Of a DNA stretch of 64,000 nucleotides, positions 1 through 8,221 are shown one piece after another; positions within the stretch are counted from its first letter, which is position 1; the number at the start of each line of letters is the position of its first letter. The notes below the pieces were generated by a model. It saw only the letters and a program-made list of their open reading frames with translations, was not told the origin of the DNA and searched no databases. Source of the stretch: Qipengyuania polymorpha (GTDB lineage: Bacteria; Pseudomonadota; Alphaproteobacteria; Sphingomonadales; Sphingomonadaceae). The stretch is from positions 124,001 through 188,000 of the forward strand of contig NZ_JAIGNK010000003.1 of NCBI RefSeq assembly GCF_019711435.1, written 5' to 3'. The position numbers and the translations under genes are program-made.

Positions 1-778
1 CGACAACCTCGAGACCTACGACGGTCTCGTCATCACGCCTGGCGACCCGATTGCCAACATGATGGCCGCGACGAAGTGGGGCATGGAAGACAACCTCGCC
101 AAGCTCGGCCAGCCCATCGACCGCACCGAATGGTTCATGCTGCCGCAGACGGTGAACGCCTATTACAACCCGTCGAAGAACGAAATCGTCTTCCCCGCCG
201 GCATCCTGCAGCAGCCGTTCTTCGGCAAGGACGCCGATATCGCGGTGAATTACGGCGCGATTGGCGGTGTCATCGGGCACGAAATCGGCCACGGCTTCGA
301 CGATCAGGGCTCCAAGTCCGATGCCTCGGGCGCGCTGCGCAACTGGTGGACCGAAAAGGACCGCGCGAATTTCGATGCCCTCGGCGACAAGCTGGTGGCC
401 CAGTACAACGAGTTCTGCCCGCTCGATGACGGGGAGACCTGCGTCAACGGCCGTCTCGCACTAGGAGAGAACATCGGCGACCTCGGCGGCCTCTCGATGG
501 CTTACCGCGCCTACAAGCTGGCCACCGAAGGCCAGGAAGTACCGGTCATCGATGGCCTTACGGGCGACCAGCGCTTCTTCCTCGCCTGGGCGCAGGTCTG
601 GCGTTCTGCCTACCGCGAGGATTCGCTCCGCAGCCAGCTGCGCAACGGTCCGCACAGCCCCGCCATGTACCGCACCAATGGTATCGTGCGGAACATGGAC
701 GCATGGTACGAAGCCTTCGGCGTAACGCCCGATGACGACCTCTACCTGCCGCCAGAAGAGCGCATCCGCATCTGGTAA
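1..778 (+). CDS. M13 family metallopeptidase, C-terminal part (5' end outside window)
   Basis: This is the carboxy-terminal 258 residues of a neprilysin/PepO-type zinc endopeptidase; the frame is open from base 2 and the start lies upstream of the window. The zinc site HEIGH is encoded at 278-292, and the downstream GENIGD motif supplies the third zinc ligand (Glu). The NAYYNP segment that lines the substrate cleft in this family precedes them. The protein ends in IRIW, close to the Trp-ending C-terminus typical of M13 enzymes. In Gram-negative bacteria these are usually exported peptide-degrading enzymes, often lipoproteins, but the export signal would be in the missing part. A strong terminator follows the stop. 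Family assignment is secure; the peptide substrate is unknown. Confidence 0.95.
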   Translation, partial: DNLETYDGLVITPGDPIANMMAATKWGMEDNLAKLGQPIDRTEWFMLPQTVNAYYNPSKNEIVFPAGILQQPFFGKDADIAVNYGAIGGVIGHEIGHGFDDQGSKSDASGALRNWWTEKDRANFDALGDKLVAQYNEFCPLDDGETCVNGRLALGENIGDLGGLSMAYRAYKLATEGQEVPVIDGLTGDQRFFLAWAQVWRSAYREDSLRSQLRNGPHSPAMYRTNGIVRNMDAWYEAFGVTPDDDLYLPPEERIRIW

Positions 779-801
779 AGCCAGCGGCTAGACAACAAGG
801 A

Positions 802-830
802 CCCCGTCGGGCTTCCCCGGCGGGGTTTTT
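802..830 (+). terminator. Rho-independent terminator after the M13 peptidase
   Basis: A 10-bp stem (802-811 pairs with 816-825, with one G-T wobble) closes a CTTC tetraloop and is followed by five T residues at 826-830. It lies 24 bases after the peptidase stop and 39 bases before the uppP start, so it separates the two transcription units. Confidence 0.85.
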
Positions 831-868
831 GTTTGACTTGGAAAGGCATTGTGCCATCGCTCCGCGCC

Positions 869-1663
869 ATGACCTTCCTGCAAGAACTCATCATCGCGAT
901 TGTCCAGGGCATCACGGAATTCCTCCCGATTTCCTCCTCGGGACACCTCATCCTGATCCCGAAACTGACCGACTTCCCCGACCAGGGGCCGCTGATCGAC
1001 GTCGCGGTGCACGTCGGCTCACTGCTCGCGATTATCCTCTATTTCCGCAAGGACGTGATGGGCCTTGCGCGCGGCGGTTTCGCCAGCGTGGGTCTCGGCA
1101 AGGACCGCGAACAGCGCAGGCTCTTCTGGTTTATCCTGATCGGCACGATCCCGGCCGTGCTGGCGGGGCTGTTCATCAAGATGGGCGGCTATCTCGAGGG
1201 CTTCCGTTCGACCGACCTCGTGGCGACGAACCTCATCGTCTTCGGGATACTCCTCGGCCTCGCCGACAAGTTCGGCAAGCACACCAAGGCCTATGAGGAC
1301 ATGAACCTCAAGGACGCCGTGCTGGTTGGCATTGCGCAGGCCATGGCGCTCATCCCCGGCACCAGCCGCTCGGGCGCGACCATGACCGCAGCGCGCGCGC
1401 TCGGCTATGGCCGGGTGGAATCGGCCCGCTTCTCCTTCCTGCTGGCTATCCCCGCGGTGGCGGGCGCAGGCCTTCTTGCTGCCCTCGACCTCTCCGAGGC
1501 GACGGCGCAAATGCAGCAGGATGCTCTCGTCTCGGGCATTCTGACGTTCTTCACCGCGCTGGCCACGATGATGTTCCTGATGAACTTCCTCAAGAAGGCA
1601 TCGATGATGGTGTTCGTGGTCTATCGTGTGCTGCTGGGCGTGGGCCTGCTGGTGTTGCTCTAA
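869..1663 (+). CDS. uppP: Undecaprenyl-diphosphatase (BacA/UppP)
   Basis: The enzyme dephosphorylates undecaprenyl pyrophosphate in the inner membrane, recycling the lipid carrier for peptidoglycan and other surface polymers. The 264-residue product has the family length, multiple hydrophobic segments, the N-terminal motif GITEFLPISSSGH (residues 14-26, containing the catalytic Glu and His) and the second active-site motif PGTSRSG (163-169). I chose the ATG at 869 because translation from it begins with the usual MTFLQ-like N-terminus; an in-frame TTG at 833 would add 12 residues overlapping the upstream terminator tail. The gene appears to be monocistronic. Loss of this activity classically raises bacitracin sensitivity. 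Confidence 0.96.
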   Translation: MTFLQELIIAIVQGITEFLPISSSGHLILIPKLTDFPDQGPLIDVAVHVGSLLAIILYFRKDVMGLARGGFASVGLGKDREQRRLFWFILIGTIPAVLAGLFIKMGGYLEGFRSTDLVATNLIVFGILLGLADKFGKHTKAYEDMNLKDAVLVGIAQAMALIPGTSRSGATMTAARALGYGRVESARFSFLLAIPAVAGAGLLAALDLSEATAQMQQDALVSGILTFFTALATMMFLMNFLKKASMMVFVVYRVLLGVGLLVLL

Positions 1664-1754
1664 ACCTATTTCTAGAGCGCGGTTCGTCGCGTTTCAGGAA
1701 CTATTCGGCGAGGCGCGAATTGGGTTTCCGAAGACGTTTCCCGAGGACGAATGA

Positions 1755-2009
1755 ATGGGCCTGATTATCCTGATTGTTACTGGCGCGCTGCTTGGTTGGC
1801 TGGCGACAATCGCCCTTGAAATAGAAGAAGGGCGCGCAATCCTGCGCAATGTGGTGGCCGGCCTTATCGGTTCGCTCGTCGCGGGCATGGCGACATCGGG
1901 CGGCGTTTTTCTCGGTGCCATCCGCGCCAGCACCCTGCTGTGGGCGATGCTCGGAGCTATCGTCCTGATCGGCCTTTACAATCTCTGGCGCCGCAAGGCC
2001 TTGCCATAA
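1755..2009 (+). CDS. Small membrane protein, GlsB/YeaQ/YmgE-like
   Basis: An 84-residue protein made almost entirely of three hydrophobic helices: about residues 1-20, 31-52 and 57-75, ending in a basic tail (RRKALP). The N-terminal pattern with a Gly-rich GALLGWLA segment resembles the GlsB/YeaQ/YmgE (transglycosylase-associated) family of inner-membrane proteins, whose biochemical role is poorly known. The start is the ATG at 1755, preceded by a GAGGACGA-type ribosome site at 1743-1750. It stands between uppP and the lipoprotein pair, all on the same strand with 80-90 base gaps. The family link is from pattern only and could be wrong. Confidence 0.6.
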   Translation: MGLIILIVTGALLGWLATIALEIEEGRAILRNVVAGLIGSLVAGMATSGGVFLGAIRASTLLWAMLGAIVLIGLYNLWRRKALP

Positions 2010-2086
2010 TTCCGCCACACGTTATCAATTCACATAGAGACGACCGCCATGGGGCGTGCCTGTCTCGTCATAAAGGGGAAGAAACA

Positions 2087-2332
2087 ATGAAGTTCACCAA
2101 AGCTACGCTCGTCGCATCGGCAGCAGCCATGAGCCTCGGTCTCGCAGCATGCGACGGTCCGCAGGAAGAAGCCATGGAAGACCAGGCTGAAGCCACCGAA
2201 ACCGCGATGGAAAACGAAGCTGACGCCATGGAAGAAGCTGGCATGGAAGCCGAAGCTGACGCCATGAACGAAGCAGCCGACGAAGCTGAAGACAACATGG
2301 AAGAAGCTGCCGACGAAATGGACGGCATGTAA
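2087..2332 (+). CDS. Small acidic lipoprotein, copy 1 of a tandem pair
   Basis: An 81-residue predicted lipoprotein. The N-terminal signal ends in the lipobox LAAC (Cys at about residue 23) and the mature part is almost only Glu, Ala, Asp and Met, strongly acidic and likely one long helix. The start is the ATG at 2087 behind a good AAGGGGAAG ribosome site; an upstream in-frame extension is spurious. The next gene is a paralogue of the same length with a nearly identical signal sequence, so this is a tandem duplication followed by divergence of the mature part. Function is unknown. Processing would require Lgt, which is encoded in this window. Confidence 0.8.
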   Translation: MKFTKATLVASAAAMSLGLAACDGPQEEAMEDQAEATETAMENEADAMEEAGMEAEADAMNEAADEAEDNMEEAADEMDGM

Positions 2333-2357
2333 GCTTCCGGTCTTTCGGGATTACAGG

Positions 2358-2390
2358 CGGCCCGGGAGCGATCCCGGGCCGTTTTCTTTT
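2358..2390 (+). terminator. Rho-independent terminator after acidic lipoprotein 1
   Basis: A perfect 10-bp stem (2358-2367 with 2372-2381) with a GCGA tetraloop is followed by TTTTCTTTT. It ends the transcript of the first acidic lipoprotein, so the second copy probably has its own promoter. Confidence 0.9.
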
Positions 2391-2499
2391 GGCTTTGCGA
2401 AATGGCTCGGGAACAAACCACCCGCTTGACACATTTTTGCCATGAAGGTTGCGCCGGACACGCCGGCTGACAACCCTGAACCACTCAAGGGGAAACAGA

Positions 2500-2745
2500 A
2501 TGAAATTCGCAAAAACCACTCTCGTCGCCACTGCCGCTGCCATGTCGCTGGGCCTTGCTGCCTGTGACAGCGCTGCCGAAAACCAGGCAGAAGACGAAAT
2601 CGAAGCGACCGAAGATGTGCGTGACGCGCAGGTCGACCAGATGGAAGAAGCTGGCGAAATCACCGAAGACCAGGCCGACGCGATCGACGACCAGACCGAT
2701 GCCATGGAAGAGTCGATGGAAGACGAAGTCGACGAAACGATGTAA
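2500..2745 (+). CDS. Small acidic lipoprotein, copy 2 of a tandem pair
   Basis: An 81-residue paralogue of the preceding gene. The signal peptide differs at only a few positions and ends in the same LGLAAC lipobox. The mature chain is again acidic and helix-forming but has more Ile, Val, Thr and Gln, with alternating EE/DQ segments. The ATG at 2500 follows a CAAGGGGAAACAG ribosome site very similar to that of copy 1, so the duplication included the translation initiation region. A separate terminator follows. Function is unknown; the equal length despite different mature sequence suggests both copies are maintained. Confidence 0.8.
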   Translation: MKFAKTTLVATAAAMSLGLAACDSAAENQAEDEIEATEDVRDAQVDQMEEAGEITEDQADAIDDQTDAMEESMEDEVDETM

Positions 2746-2770
2746 GGTCGACCGTTCCTACGGGATACCG

Positions 2771-2806
2771 ACGGGCGCCGGAGCAATCGGGCGCCCGTTT
2801 TCTTTT
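2771..2806 (+). terminator. Rho-independent terminator after acidic lipoprotein 2
   Basis: A perfect 9-bp stem (2771-2779 with 2790-2798) is followed by TTTTCTTTT. It lies just before the end of the convergent phhA gene (stop at 2809) and separates the two units. Confidence 0.85.
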
Positions 2807-2808
2807 GC

Positions 2809-3750
2809 CTATACCGGTTTCGCCCCCGACCCCCGCCCGCCGCGCAGCGTGTATTCGAGCGTGCCGCGGTTCACGACGTAATCAACGTCGATGACTGCCG
2901 TATTGGCATAGGTGAAGCCCGGGCCGAGGCTCTTATAGAGCTTGTCGAAATCGCGCTCCACCGTCTGGCGATAGAGGTCCTCGAAGCTCGGAATCACGAA
3001 ATAGGTCGGCTGCAAATCGCTGATGACATAATCCGTGCGCATCACGCGGTCGACGTTGAGCATGATGCGGTTGGGGCTTTCCGCCTCAACCGAATAGACC
3101 ACCTCGGTCGGACCCGAGAGGATGCCAGCGCCATAGGCACGAATATCGCCGGGCTTTTCCTCGATCAGGCCGAACTCGACCGTGTACCAGTAGAGCGAGC
3201 CCAGTGCCTTCAGCCGGTTGTAACGCATCGCCTTCCAGCCGGCCTTGCCGTATTCCTGCATGTAATCGGCATAGACCGGGTCGGTCAGCATCGGCACATG
3301 GCCGAAGACATCGTGGAACACGTCGGGTTCCTGGATGTAGTCGAAGGTCTCACGCGTGCGGATGAAGTTTCCTGCCGGGAAGCGGCGGTTGGCAAGGTGC
3401 CAGAAAAAGACGTGGTCGGGAATGAGCATGGGCACGGGCACCACGCTCCAGCCAGTGAGCTTGTCGAGCTCTTCCGACAATTTGCCGAACTCGGGCACCC
3501 CGCCGCGCCCCAGGTCGAGCTTTTCGGTGCCTTCCATGAAGGCGGTTGCTGCGCGGCCGGGAAGCATTTCCATCTGGCGCTTGAACAGGTCGTTCCAGAT
3601 CGCGTCGTCTTCGCTGTCGTAGACAGTCTGCTTCGGCTCGAGCCAGTCGTCGCCGACATGTTCGGGCTTTTTCAGCGGCGCGGTAAAAACGTCTGCCGGA
3701 AGGTCCGGAAGGCGGCTAAAGTCCTGTTCGGATTCTGCAAGTGTAGCCAT
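2809..3750 (-). CDS. phhA: Phenylalanine 4-monooxygenase
   Basis: The enzyme hydroxylates phenylalanine to tyrosine using O2 and a pterin cofactor, the first step of phenylalanine catabolism. The 313-residue product matches the short, regulatory-domain-free bacterial form. The 2-His-1-carboxylate iron site is visible: His146 and His151 in HDVFGHVP, and Glu192 in WYTVEFGL. The ATG at 3750 is chosen because translation from it (MATLAESEQD) matches family length; the frame stays open 29 codons further upstream, into the ppk2 5' region. It is transcribed divergently from the polyphosphate kinase gene, with 59 bases between starts. I see no homogentisate-pathway genes or pterin-recycling dehydratase nearby. 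Confidence 0.95.
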   Translation of the reverse strand: MATLAESEQDFSRLPDLPADVFTAPLKKPEHVGDDWLEPKQTVYDSEDDAIWNDLFKRQMEMLPGRAATAFMEGTEKLDLGRGGVPEFGKLSEELDKLTGWSVVPVPMLIPDHVFFWHLANRRFPAGNFIRTRETFDYIQEPDVFHDVFGHVPMLTDPVYADYMQEYGKAGWKAMRYNRLKALGSLYWYTVEFGLIEEKPGDIRAYGAGILSGPTEVVYSVEAESPNRIMLNVDRVMRTDYVISDLQPTYFVIPSFEDLYRQTVERDFDKLYKSLGPGFTYANTAVIDVDYVVNRGTLEYTLRGGRGSGAKPV

Positions 3751-3809
3751 ATCGTTACCGTTGATACTACTCTTGCGGGCGCGACGCAAATTATCCGCGA
3801 GGGGGCGTA

Positions 3810-4580
3810 ATGAAGAAATCGGATTACGAAGACGCAATCGAACCGATGCAGGAAGAGCTGGTGGGGATGGCCCGCTGGGCGCGGGTGACCGGCCAGCGTA
3901 TCGTGGTCCTCTTCGAAGGCCGCGACACGGCAGGCAAGGGCGGCGCGATCCGCGCGGTTTCCGAAAAACTCAACCCGCGTCAGTGCCGCACCGTAGCGCT
4001 CGGCAAACCGACCGAGGACGAACGCGGCCAGTGGTATTTCCAGCGCTATGTGAAGCACCTGCCGACAACGGGCGAAATCGTCCTGTTCGACCGCAGCTGG
4101 TACAACCGCGCCGGCGTCGAGAAAGTGATGGGTTTTGCCAGCGACGAACAGGTCGAACAGTTCCTCGACCAGGTGCCGACCTTTGAGAAGATGCTCATCG
4201 ACGACGGCATCCTGCTGTTCAAATACTGGCTGGGCGCGGACCAGGAGAAACAGGAAGAGCGGCTGCGCGAACGGCTTGAGGACCCGCTCAAGCGCTGGAA
4301 ACTCTCGCCCATCGACCTCGCCGCGCGCGACAAATACGATGCCTACACCAGGGCGCGCGAGGAAATGCTGGCGCGCACGCACACCGAGTGGGCGCCCTGG
4401 ACGCTGGTCGATTTCAACGACCAGAAGCAGGGACGGCTAACGCTGGTGCGCGACCTTCTCGACCGACTGCCCGATACCGAGTGCGAACCCGCCGAACTCG
4501 AATTCCCAGACCTTGACCACGAGCCGCTGGTCGAGACCTATGGCGCGCTCAAGCCGATAGCGAATTACCCGATAGACTAG
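3810..4580 (+). CDS. ppk2: Polyphosphate kinase 2 family protein (class I)
   Basis: PPK2 enzymes transfer phosphate between polyphosphate and nucleotides, mostly driving NDP to NTP synthesis for class I members. The 256-residue single-domain protein carries the Walker A motif GRDTAGKGG (37-45) and the Walker B-containing FDRSWYNRAG (93-102), followed by the lid helices and a WKLSPIDL segment usual in this family. The ATG at 3810 follows a GAGGGGGCG ribosome site. The gene is convergent with the thiolase gene and the two stops share the palindrome CTAG at 4577-4580. Substrate class (ADP versus AMP) cannot be settled by reading alone, though length and motifs favour the one-domain class I form. 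Confidence 0.92.
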   Translation: MKKSDYEDAIEPMQEELVGMARWARVTGQRIVVLFEGRDTAGKGGAIRAVSEKLNPRQCRTVALGKPTEDERGQWYFQRYVKHLPTTGEIVLFDRSWYNRAGVEKVMGFASDEQVEQFLDQVPTFEKMLIDDGILLFKYWLGADQEKQEERLRERLEDPLKRWKLSPIDLAARDKYDAYTRAREEMLARTHTEWAPWTLVDFNDQKQGRLTLVRDLLDRLPDTECEPAELEFPDLDHEPLVETYGALKPIANYPID

Positions 4581-5809
4581 GCGGCACGTTCGAACACGGC
4601 GGCCATGCCCTGCCCCCCGCCGATGCACATGGTCTCGAGCCCGTAGCGAACCTCGCGCCGCTGCATCTCATGCGCCATATCGGCGAGGATGCGGATGCCC
4701 GTCGCACCGATGGGATGGCCGAGCGAAATGCCCGAGCCGTTGACGTTGACGATCTCGCGGCGGCTGTCGTCTTCGGCAAAGCCCCAGCCCTTCATCACGG
4801 CCAGCGCCTGCGGGGCGAAGGCCTCGTTGAGTTCGATGAGGCCGATATCGTCCCAGCCGAGGCCGTTCTTCGCGAACAATCGCTCGACTGCCGGGACCGG
4901 ACCGATGCCCATGCGGCTGGGATCGCAGCCCGCCGCGCTCCACGAATGGAACCAGAGGATGGGTTCGAGGCCGAGTTCCTCGACCTTGTCTTCCGCCACC
5001 ACGAGGCAGGCGGCGGCCGCATCGTTCTGCTGGCTGGCATTGCCGGCGGTGACGATGGCATCGGGGTCACGCTTGCCGTCGATGGGGCGCAGTTTCGACA
5101 GGCTCTCCATATCGGCATCCTCGCGGAAGCCCTCGTCCCTGGCGAAGACGACCGGATCGCCGCGGCGCTGGGGAATTTCGACCGGCGCCAGCTGTTCTTC
5201 GAACTTTCCCTCTTCCCATGCCTTCGCCGCGTTCCGATGCGAACGGACGGCGAATTCATCCGAGGCCTCGCGGCTGATGCCGTAATCCTTGGCGAGGTTT
5301 TCTGCCGTCTCGATCATGCCGGTGATGACACCGAAACGCTCGATCGGCTGGCTCATCAGGCGGCCCCGGGTGAGGCGGTCCCACAGCACCATGTCGCCCA
5401 GCCGCGCGCCGTGGCGGGCCTTGGTCGTGTAATGCTCGACATTCGACATGCTCTCGACCCCGCCCGCGAGAACGCAGTCGGCGACGCCGGTCTGGACCAT
5501 CATCGCCGCCGTGGCGACCGCCTGCAGTCCGGACCCGCAACGCCGGTCGAGCTGGAAGCCGGGCACTTCGATGGGATAGCCTGCCGCAAGCCAGCTCCAG
5601 CGCCCGATGGCGGGTGCCTCGCCGCTGCCATAGCCCTGGCTGAAGACCACATCGTCGACACGCATCGGGTCCACGCCCGAACGCTCGACCAGCGCCTTGA
5701 TGATGGCCGCGCCCAGTTCGCCAGCCTCCAGCGGGGCGAGACTCCCGAGGAACTTGCCCACGGGTGTGCGAAGCGGCTTGCAGATGGCGACGCGGCGGAG
5801 TTGGGTCAT
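4577..5809 (-). CDS. Acetyl-CoA C-acetyltransferase (thiolase)
   Basis: A 410-residue thiolase: it either cleaves 3-ketoacyl-CoA with CoA or condenses two acyl-CoAs. The nucleophilic Cys91 lies in DRRCGSGLQA, the active-site His365 in GHPIGATG, and the second catalytic Cys395 in CIGGGQG, so all catalytic residues are present. It is the last gene of a compact minus-strand operon: its ATG is 3 bases after the CoA-transferase stop. The acyl-CoA dehydrogenase and CoA-transferase upstream suggest degradation of a specific acyl-CoA rather than general acetoacetyl-CoA synthesis. The chain-length or branched substrate is not readable from the sequence. Confidence 0.93.
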   Translation of the reverse strand: MTQLRRVAICKPLRTPVGKFLGSLAPLEAGELGAAIIKALVERSGVDPMRVDDVVFSQGYGSGEAPAIGRWSWLAAGYPIEVPGFQLDRRCGSGLQAVATAAMMVQTGVADCVLAGGVESMSNVEHYTTKARHGARLGDMVLWDRLTRGRLMSQPIERFGVITGMIETAENLAKDYGISREASDEFAVRSHRNAAKAWEEGKFEEQLAPVEIPQRRGDPVVFARDEGFREDADMESLSKLRPIDGKRDPDAIVTAGNASQQNDAAAACLVVAEDKVEELGLEPILWFHSWSAAGCDPSRMGIGPVPAVERLFAKNGLGWDDIGLIELNEAFAPQALAVMKGWGFAEDDSRREIVNVNGSGISLGHPIGATGIRILADMAHEMQRREVRYGLETMCIGGGQGMAAVFERAA

Positions 5810-5812
5810 GGG

Positions 5813-7039
5813 TCAGTCCTTATCGGAAAGGCGGGCAATGTCGCGGTCGATGAGATCGCCGATCGCGCCGGAGGAGAGGCCGAGACGCGTCGCCAGCACT
5901 TCCTCGGTGTGCTGTCCGAGAAAGGGTGCGGGCGCGGGCTCGCCGGCCGCGCGTCCCGGGATATTGGCGAAGCTCCGCGTGGCCGGGTATTCAAAGCCGG
6001 AGGGGTTGGCGCTCGACCGCGTGAACAGCGGGTTGTTTCCGACCAGCACCGGGTCGTTCGCTGCCTCGTGCATCGTGCGATAGCGTTCGAAGGTGCAGCC
6101 CTCCGCCGCCATACGCGCTTCGAGTGCCTCCCAGTCGTGGCCCGATGCGACCTCCTGGAAAATGTCGAACAGCGCGTGGCGATGCCTGAAACGCGGGTCG
6201 TCGCCATCGGCAAAGCGCGCTCCGGTTTCAGCCTCGAGCGTCGCGATAGGCTGCGCCACGCCGAAAGCTTCGACGAGGCCCTTCCATTGTTTCGCGGTCA
6301 GGGCAGCCACCATGAAGCGGACCCCGTCCTTGGTCCGGAAATCGCGCCCGAAGGCGCCCCAGATGGCATTGCCGAGCCGCTCGCGGTCGCCGCCGCGATA
6401 GAGCATTTCGGCCATCGCCCCGCTGTTAGCGACCGTGCCGATAGCGACATCGCCAAGGGGCACGCGAAGCTGGCTGCCCTCGCCGGTCTTGTCGCGGTGG
6501 CGAATGGCGGAGACCAGCGCAAAGGCACAGTAGGCGCCGGTGATGAAGTCCCACGCGGGCAGGACCTGGTTGACCGGCGGGGCGGTCGCGAGGTCCCACT
6601 CCTCCGGCCCGCACATAAGCGGATAGCCTGAAGCCGCATTGACAGTGAAATCCATCGCCTGCCGCCCGTCATGCCAGCCCATGATGCGCACGCTGACGAG
6701 GTCGGGGCAGTTGGCCGCCACCGCTTCGTGCGAGAGGAAGCTTTTCTCCGGCAGGTTCGTGATCAGATTGCCGGTCTTCGCCGAAAGCTCCACCAGTAGC
6801 TCGCGACCTTCACCGCTGCGCAGGTCGAGCGCGACCGATTTCTTTGCCCGGTTGAGGTTCTCCCAGCTCAGGCTGCGCCCCTCTTTCGTCAGCATGTAGC
6901 GGTCGTAATCGAGCCCGCCCTCCTTGTGGTCCACGCGGATCACCTCGGCGCCCATCTGCGCGCAATAGAGGCCCGCCGTGGGCGAGGCGACGAAGCTGGA
7001 AGCCTCGATGATGCTCAGGTCTTCAAGGAGGCCGTACAC
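5813..7039 (-). CDS. CaiB/BaiF family (family III) CoA-transferase
   Basis: A 408-residue family III CoA-transferase, which moves CoA between acyl groups or catalyses a related racemase or lyase reaction. Asp164 in the AWDFITG segment, just before the HRDKTGEG stretch, corresponds to the catalytic Asp of the family, which forms a mixed anhydride with the substrate. The start is a GTG at 7039, only 3 bases after the stop of the acyl-CoA dehydrogenase, indicating translational coupling. With the dehydrogenase and thiolase in the same operon it probably activates a carboxylic acid (carnitine-, bile-acid- or aromatic-type substrate) for beta-oxidation. The true substrate is unknown. Confidence 0.9.
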   Translation of the reverse strand: MYGLLEDLSIIEASSFVASPTAGLYCAQMGAEVIRVDHKEGGLDYDRYMLTKEGRSLSWENLNRAKKSVALDLRSGEGRELLVELSAKTGNLITNLPEKSFLSHEAVAANCPDLVSVRIMGWHDGRQAMDFTVNAASGYPLMCGPEEWDLATAPPVNQVLPAWDFITGAYCAFALVSAIRHRDKTGEGSQLRVPLGDVAIGTVANSGAMAEMLYRGGDRERLGNAIWGAFGRDFRTKDGVRFMVAALTAKQWKGLVEAFGVAQPIATLEAETGARFADGDDPRFRHRHALFDIFQEVASGHDWEALEARMAAEGCTFERYRTMHEAANDPVLVGNNPLFTRSSANPSGFEYPATRSFANIPGRAAGEPAPAPFLGQHTEEVLATRLGLSSGAIGDLIDRDIARLSDKD

Positions 7040-7042
7040 TCC

Positions 7043-8221
7043 TCAGAGGCCCGCCGCATATTCGCGCAGCATCCGCTTGGCGATTTGCAACTGGAGGATT
7101 TGCGTCGTGCCTTCATAGATGCGGTAGATGCGCGCATCGCGGAAGAAGCGTTCGGCGTCGTATTCGGCGAGATAGCCCGCGCCGCCGTAAATCTGCACCA
7201 CGCGGTCGACCACGCGGCCGCACATTTCGGATGCGAAGACCTTGAAGGCGGCAGCGTGCTTCACCGTGTCCTCGCCCCGGTCCACGCGCGCGGTGACATC
7301 GGCCATCATCGCCTCTGCCGCGTAAATCTCGGTCCAGCTTTCCGCGAGCATCTGCTGGATGAGCTGGAAGTTGGCGATGGGCTCGCCGAATGCCTGCCGC
7401 TCGGTCGCATATTTGGTCGCGCTGTCGAGTGCGCGGCGCGCATAGCCAGCGCTTGCCGCGCCGACCGAAATGCGGCCATTGTCGAGGCTCATCATCGCAA
7501 AGCGGAAGCCCTGCCCCGTCTCGCCGCCCAGCAGTGCATCGCCCGGCACATGCACGTCGTCGAGCATGACGTCGGAGATATGGCTGCCCGCCTGCCCCAT
7601 CTTCTTGTCCGGGCTGCCGGTCGAAACACCCGGCGTTTCCATCGGCACGATGAAAGCGCTGACATGCGCGTTCTTGGGCAGCGCCTCCTTCTCGGTGCGC
7701 GCCATGATGAGCGCAACGTCGGCGTGCGGCGCATTGGTTATGTAGCGCTTGGTGCCGTTCAGTATCCAGCCGTTCCCGTCGGGGTCGGGCTTCGCCATGG
7801 TCTGCATCGCCGCGCTGTCGCTGCCGCTACCCGGCTCGGTGAGGCCGAAGCACGCAATCGCACCCTCGGCAATCCGCGGCCACCATTCAGCCTTCTGCGC
7901 CTCGGTCCCGCCGTTCTTGATGGCGGAATTGAACATGCCGACATTGATGGAAAAAATCGAACGATAGGCTGGCGCAGCATAGGCCATGGTCTGCACGACC
8001 TTGGCATATTGCGTGATGTTCAGCCCCGCGCCGCCGAAGTCTTCGGGGACGGTCAGGCCGAAGAGGCCCATGTCCTTCATCTCGGCAAGGATATCCTCGG
8101 GCACGGCGTCATTCTCGATGACGTCCTTTTCCGCAGGGATGAGCCGTTCGCGAACATAGCGCTCGAGCTGTTCGAGGAACTGGGCGAATGTGTCTTCATC
8201 CATTCCGGGATTGGTGCTCAT
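7043..8221 (-). CDS. Acyl-CoA dehydrogenase
   Basis: A 392-residue FAD-dependent acyl-CoA dehydrogenase that introduces the alpha-beta double bond of an acyl-CoA thioester. It has the N-terminal helical domain, the beta-domain motif FGLTEPGSGSD in the middle, and the C-terminal RIYEGTTQI with the candidate catalytic base Glu370. The ATG at 8221 overlaps the stop of the upstream lipoprotein gene (ATGA), and its own stop is 3 bases before the CoA-transferase GTG. It thus sits in a four-gene operon. The substrate is undetermined. It belongs to the general acd family and is clearly distinct from the isovaleryl-CoA dehydrogenase at 54 kb. Confidence 0.93.
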   Translation of the reverse strand: MSTNPGMDEDTFAQFLEQLERYVRERLIPAEKDVIENDAVPEDILAEMKDMGLFGLTVPEDFGGAGLNITQYAKVVQTMAYAAPAYRSIFSINVGMFNSAIKNGGTEAQKAEWWPRIAEGAIACFGLTEPGSGSDSAAMQTMAKPDPDGNGWILNGTKRYITNAPHADVALIMARTEKEALPKNAHVSAFIVPMETPGVSTGSPDKKMGQAGSHISDVMLDDVHVPGDALLGGETGQGFRFAMMSLDNGRISVGAASAGYARRALDSATKYATERQAFGEPIANFQLIQQMLAESWTEIYAAEAMMADVTARVDRGEDTVKHAAAFKVFASEMCGRVVDRVVQIYGGAGYLAEYDAERFFRDARIYRIYEGTTQILQLQIAKRMLREYAAGL

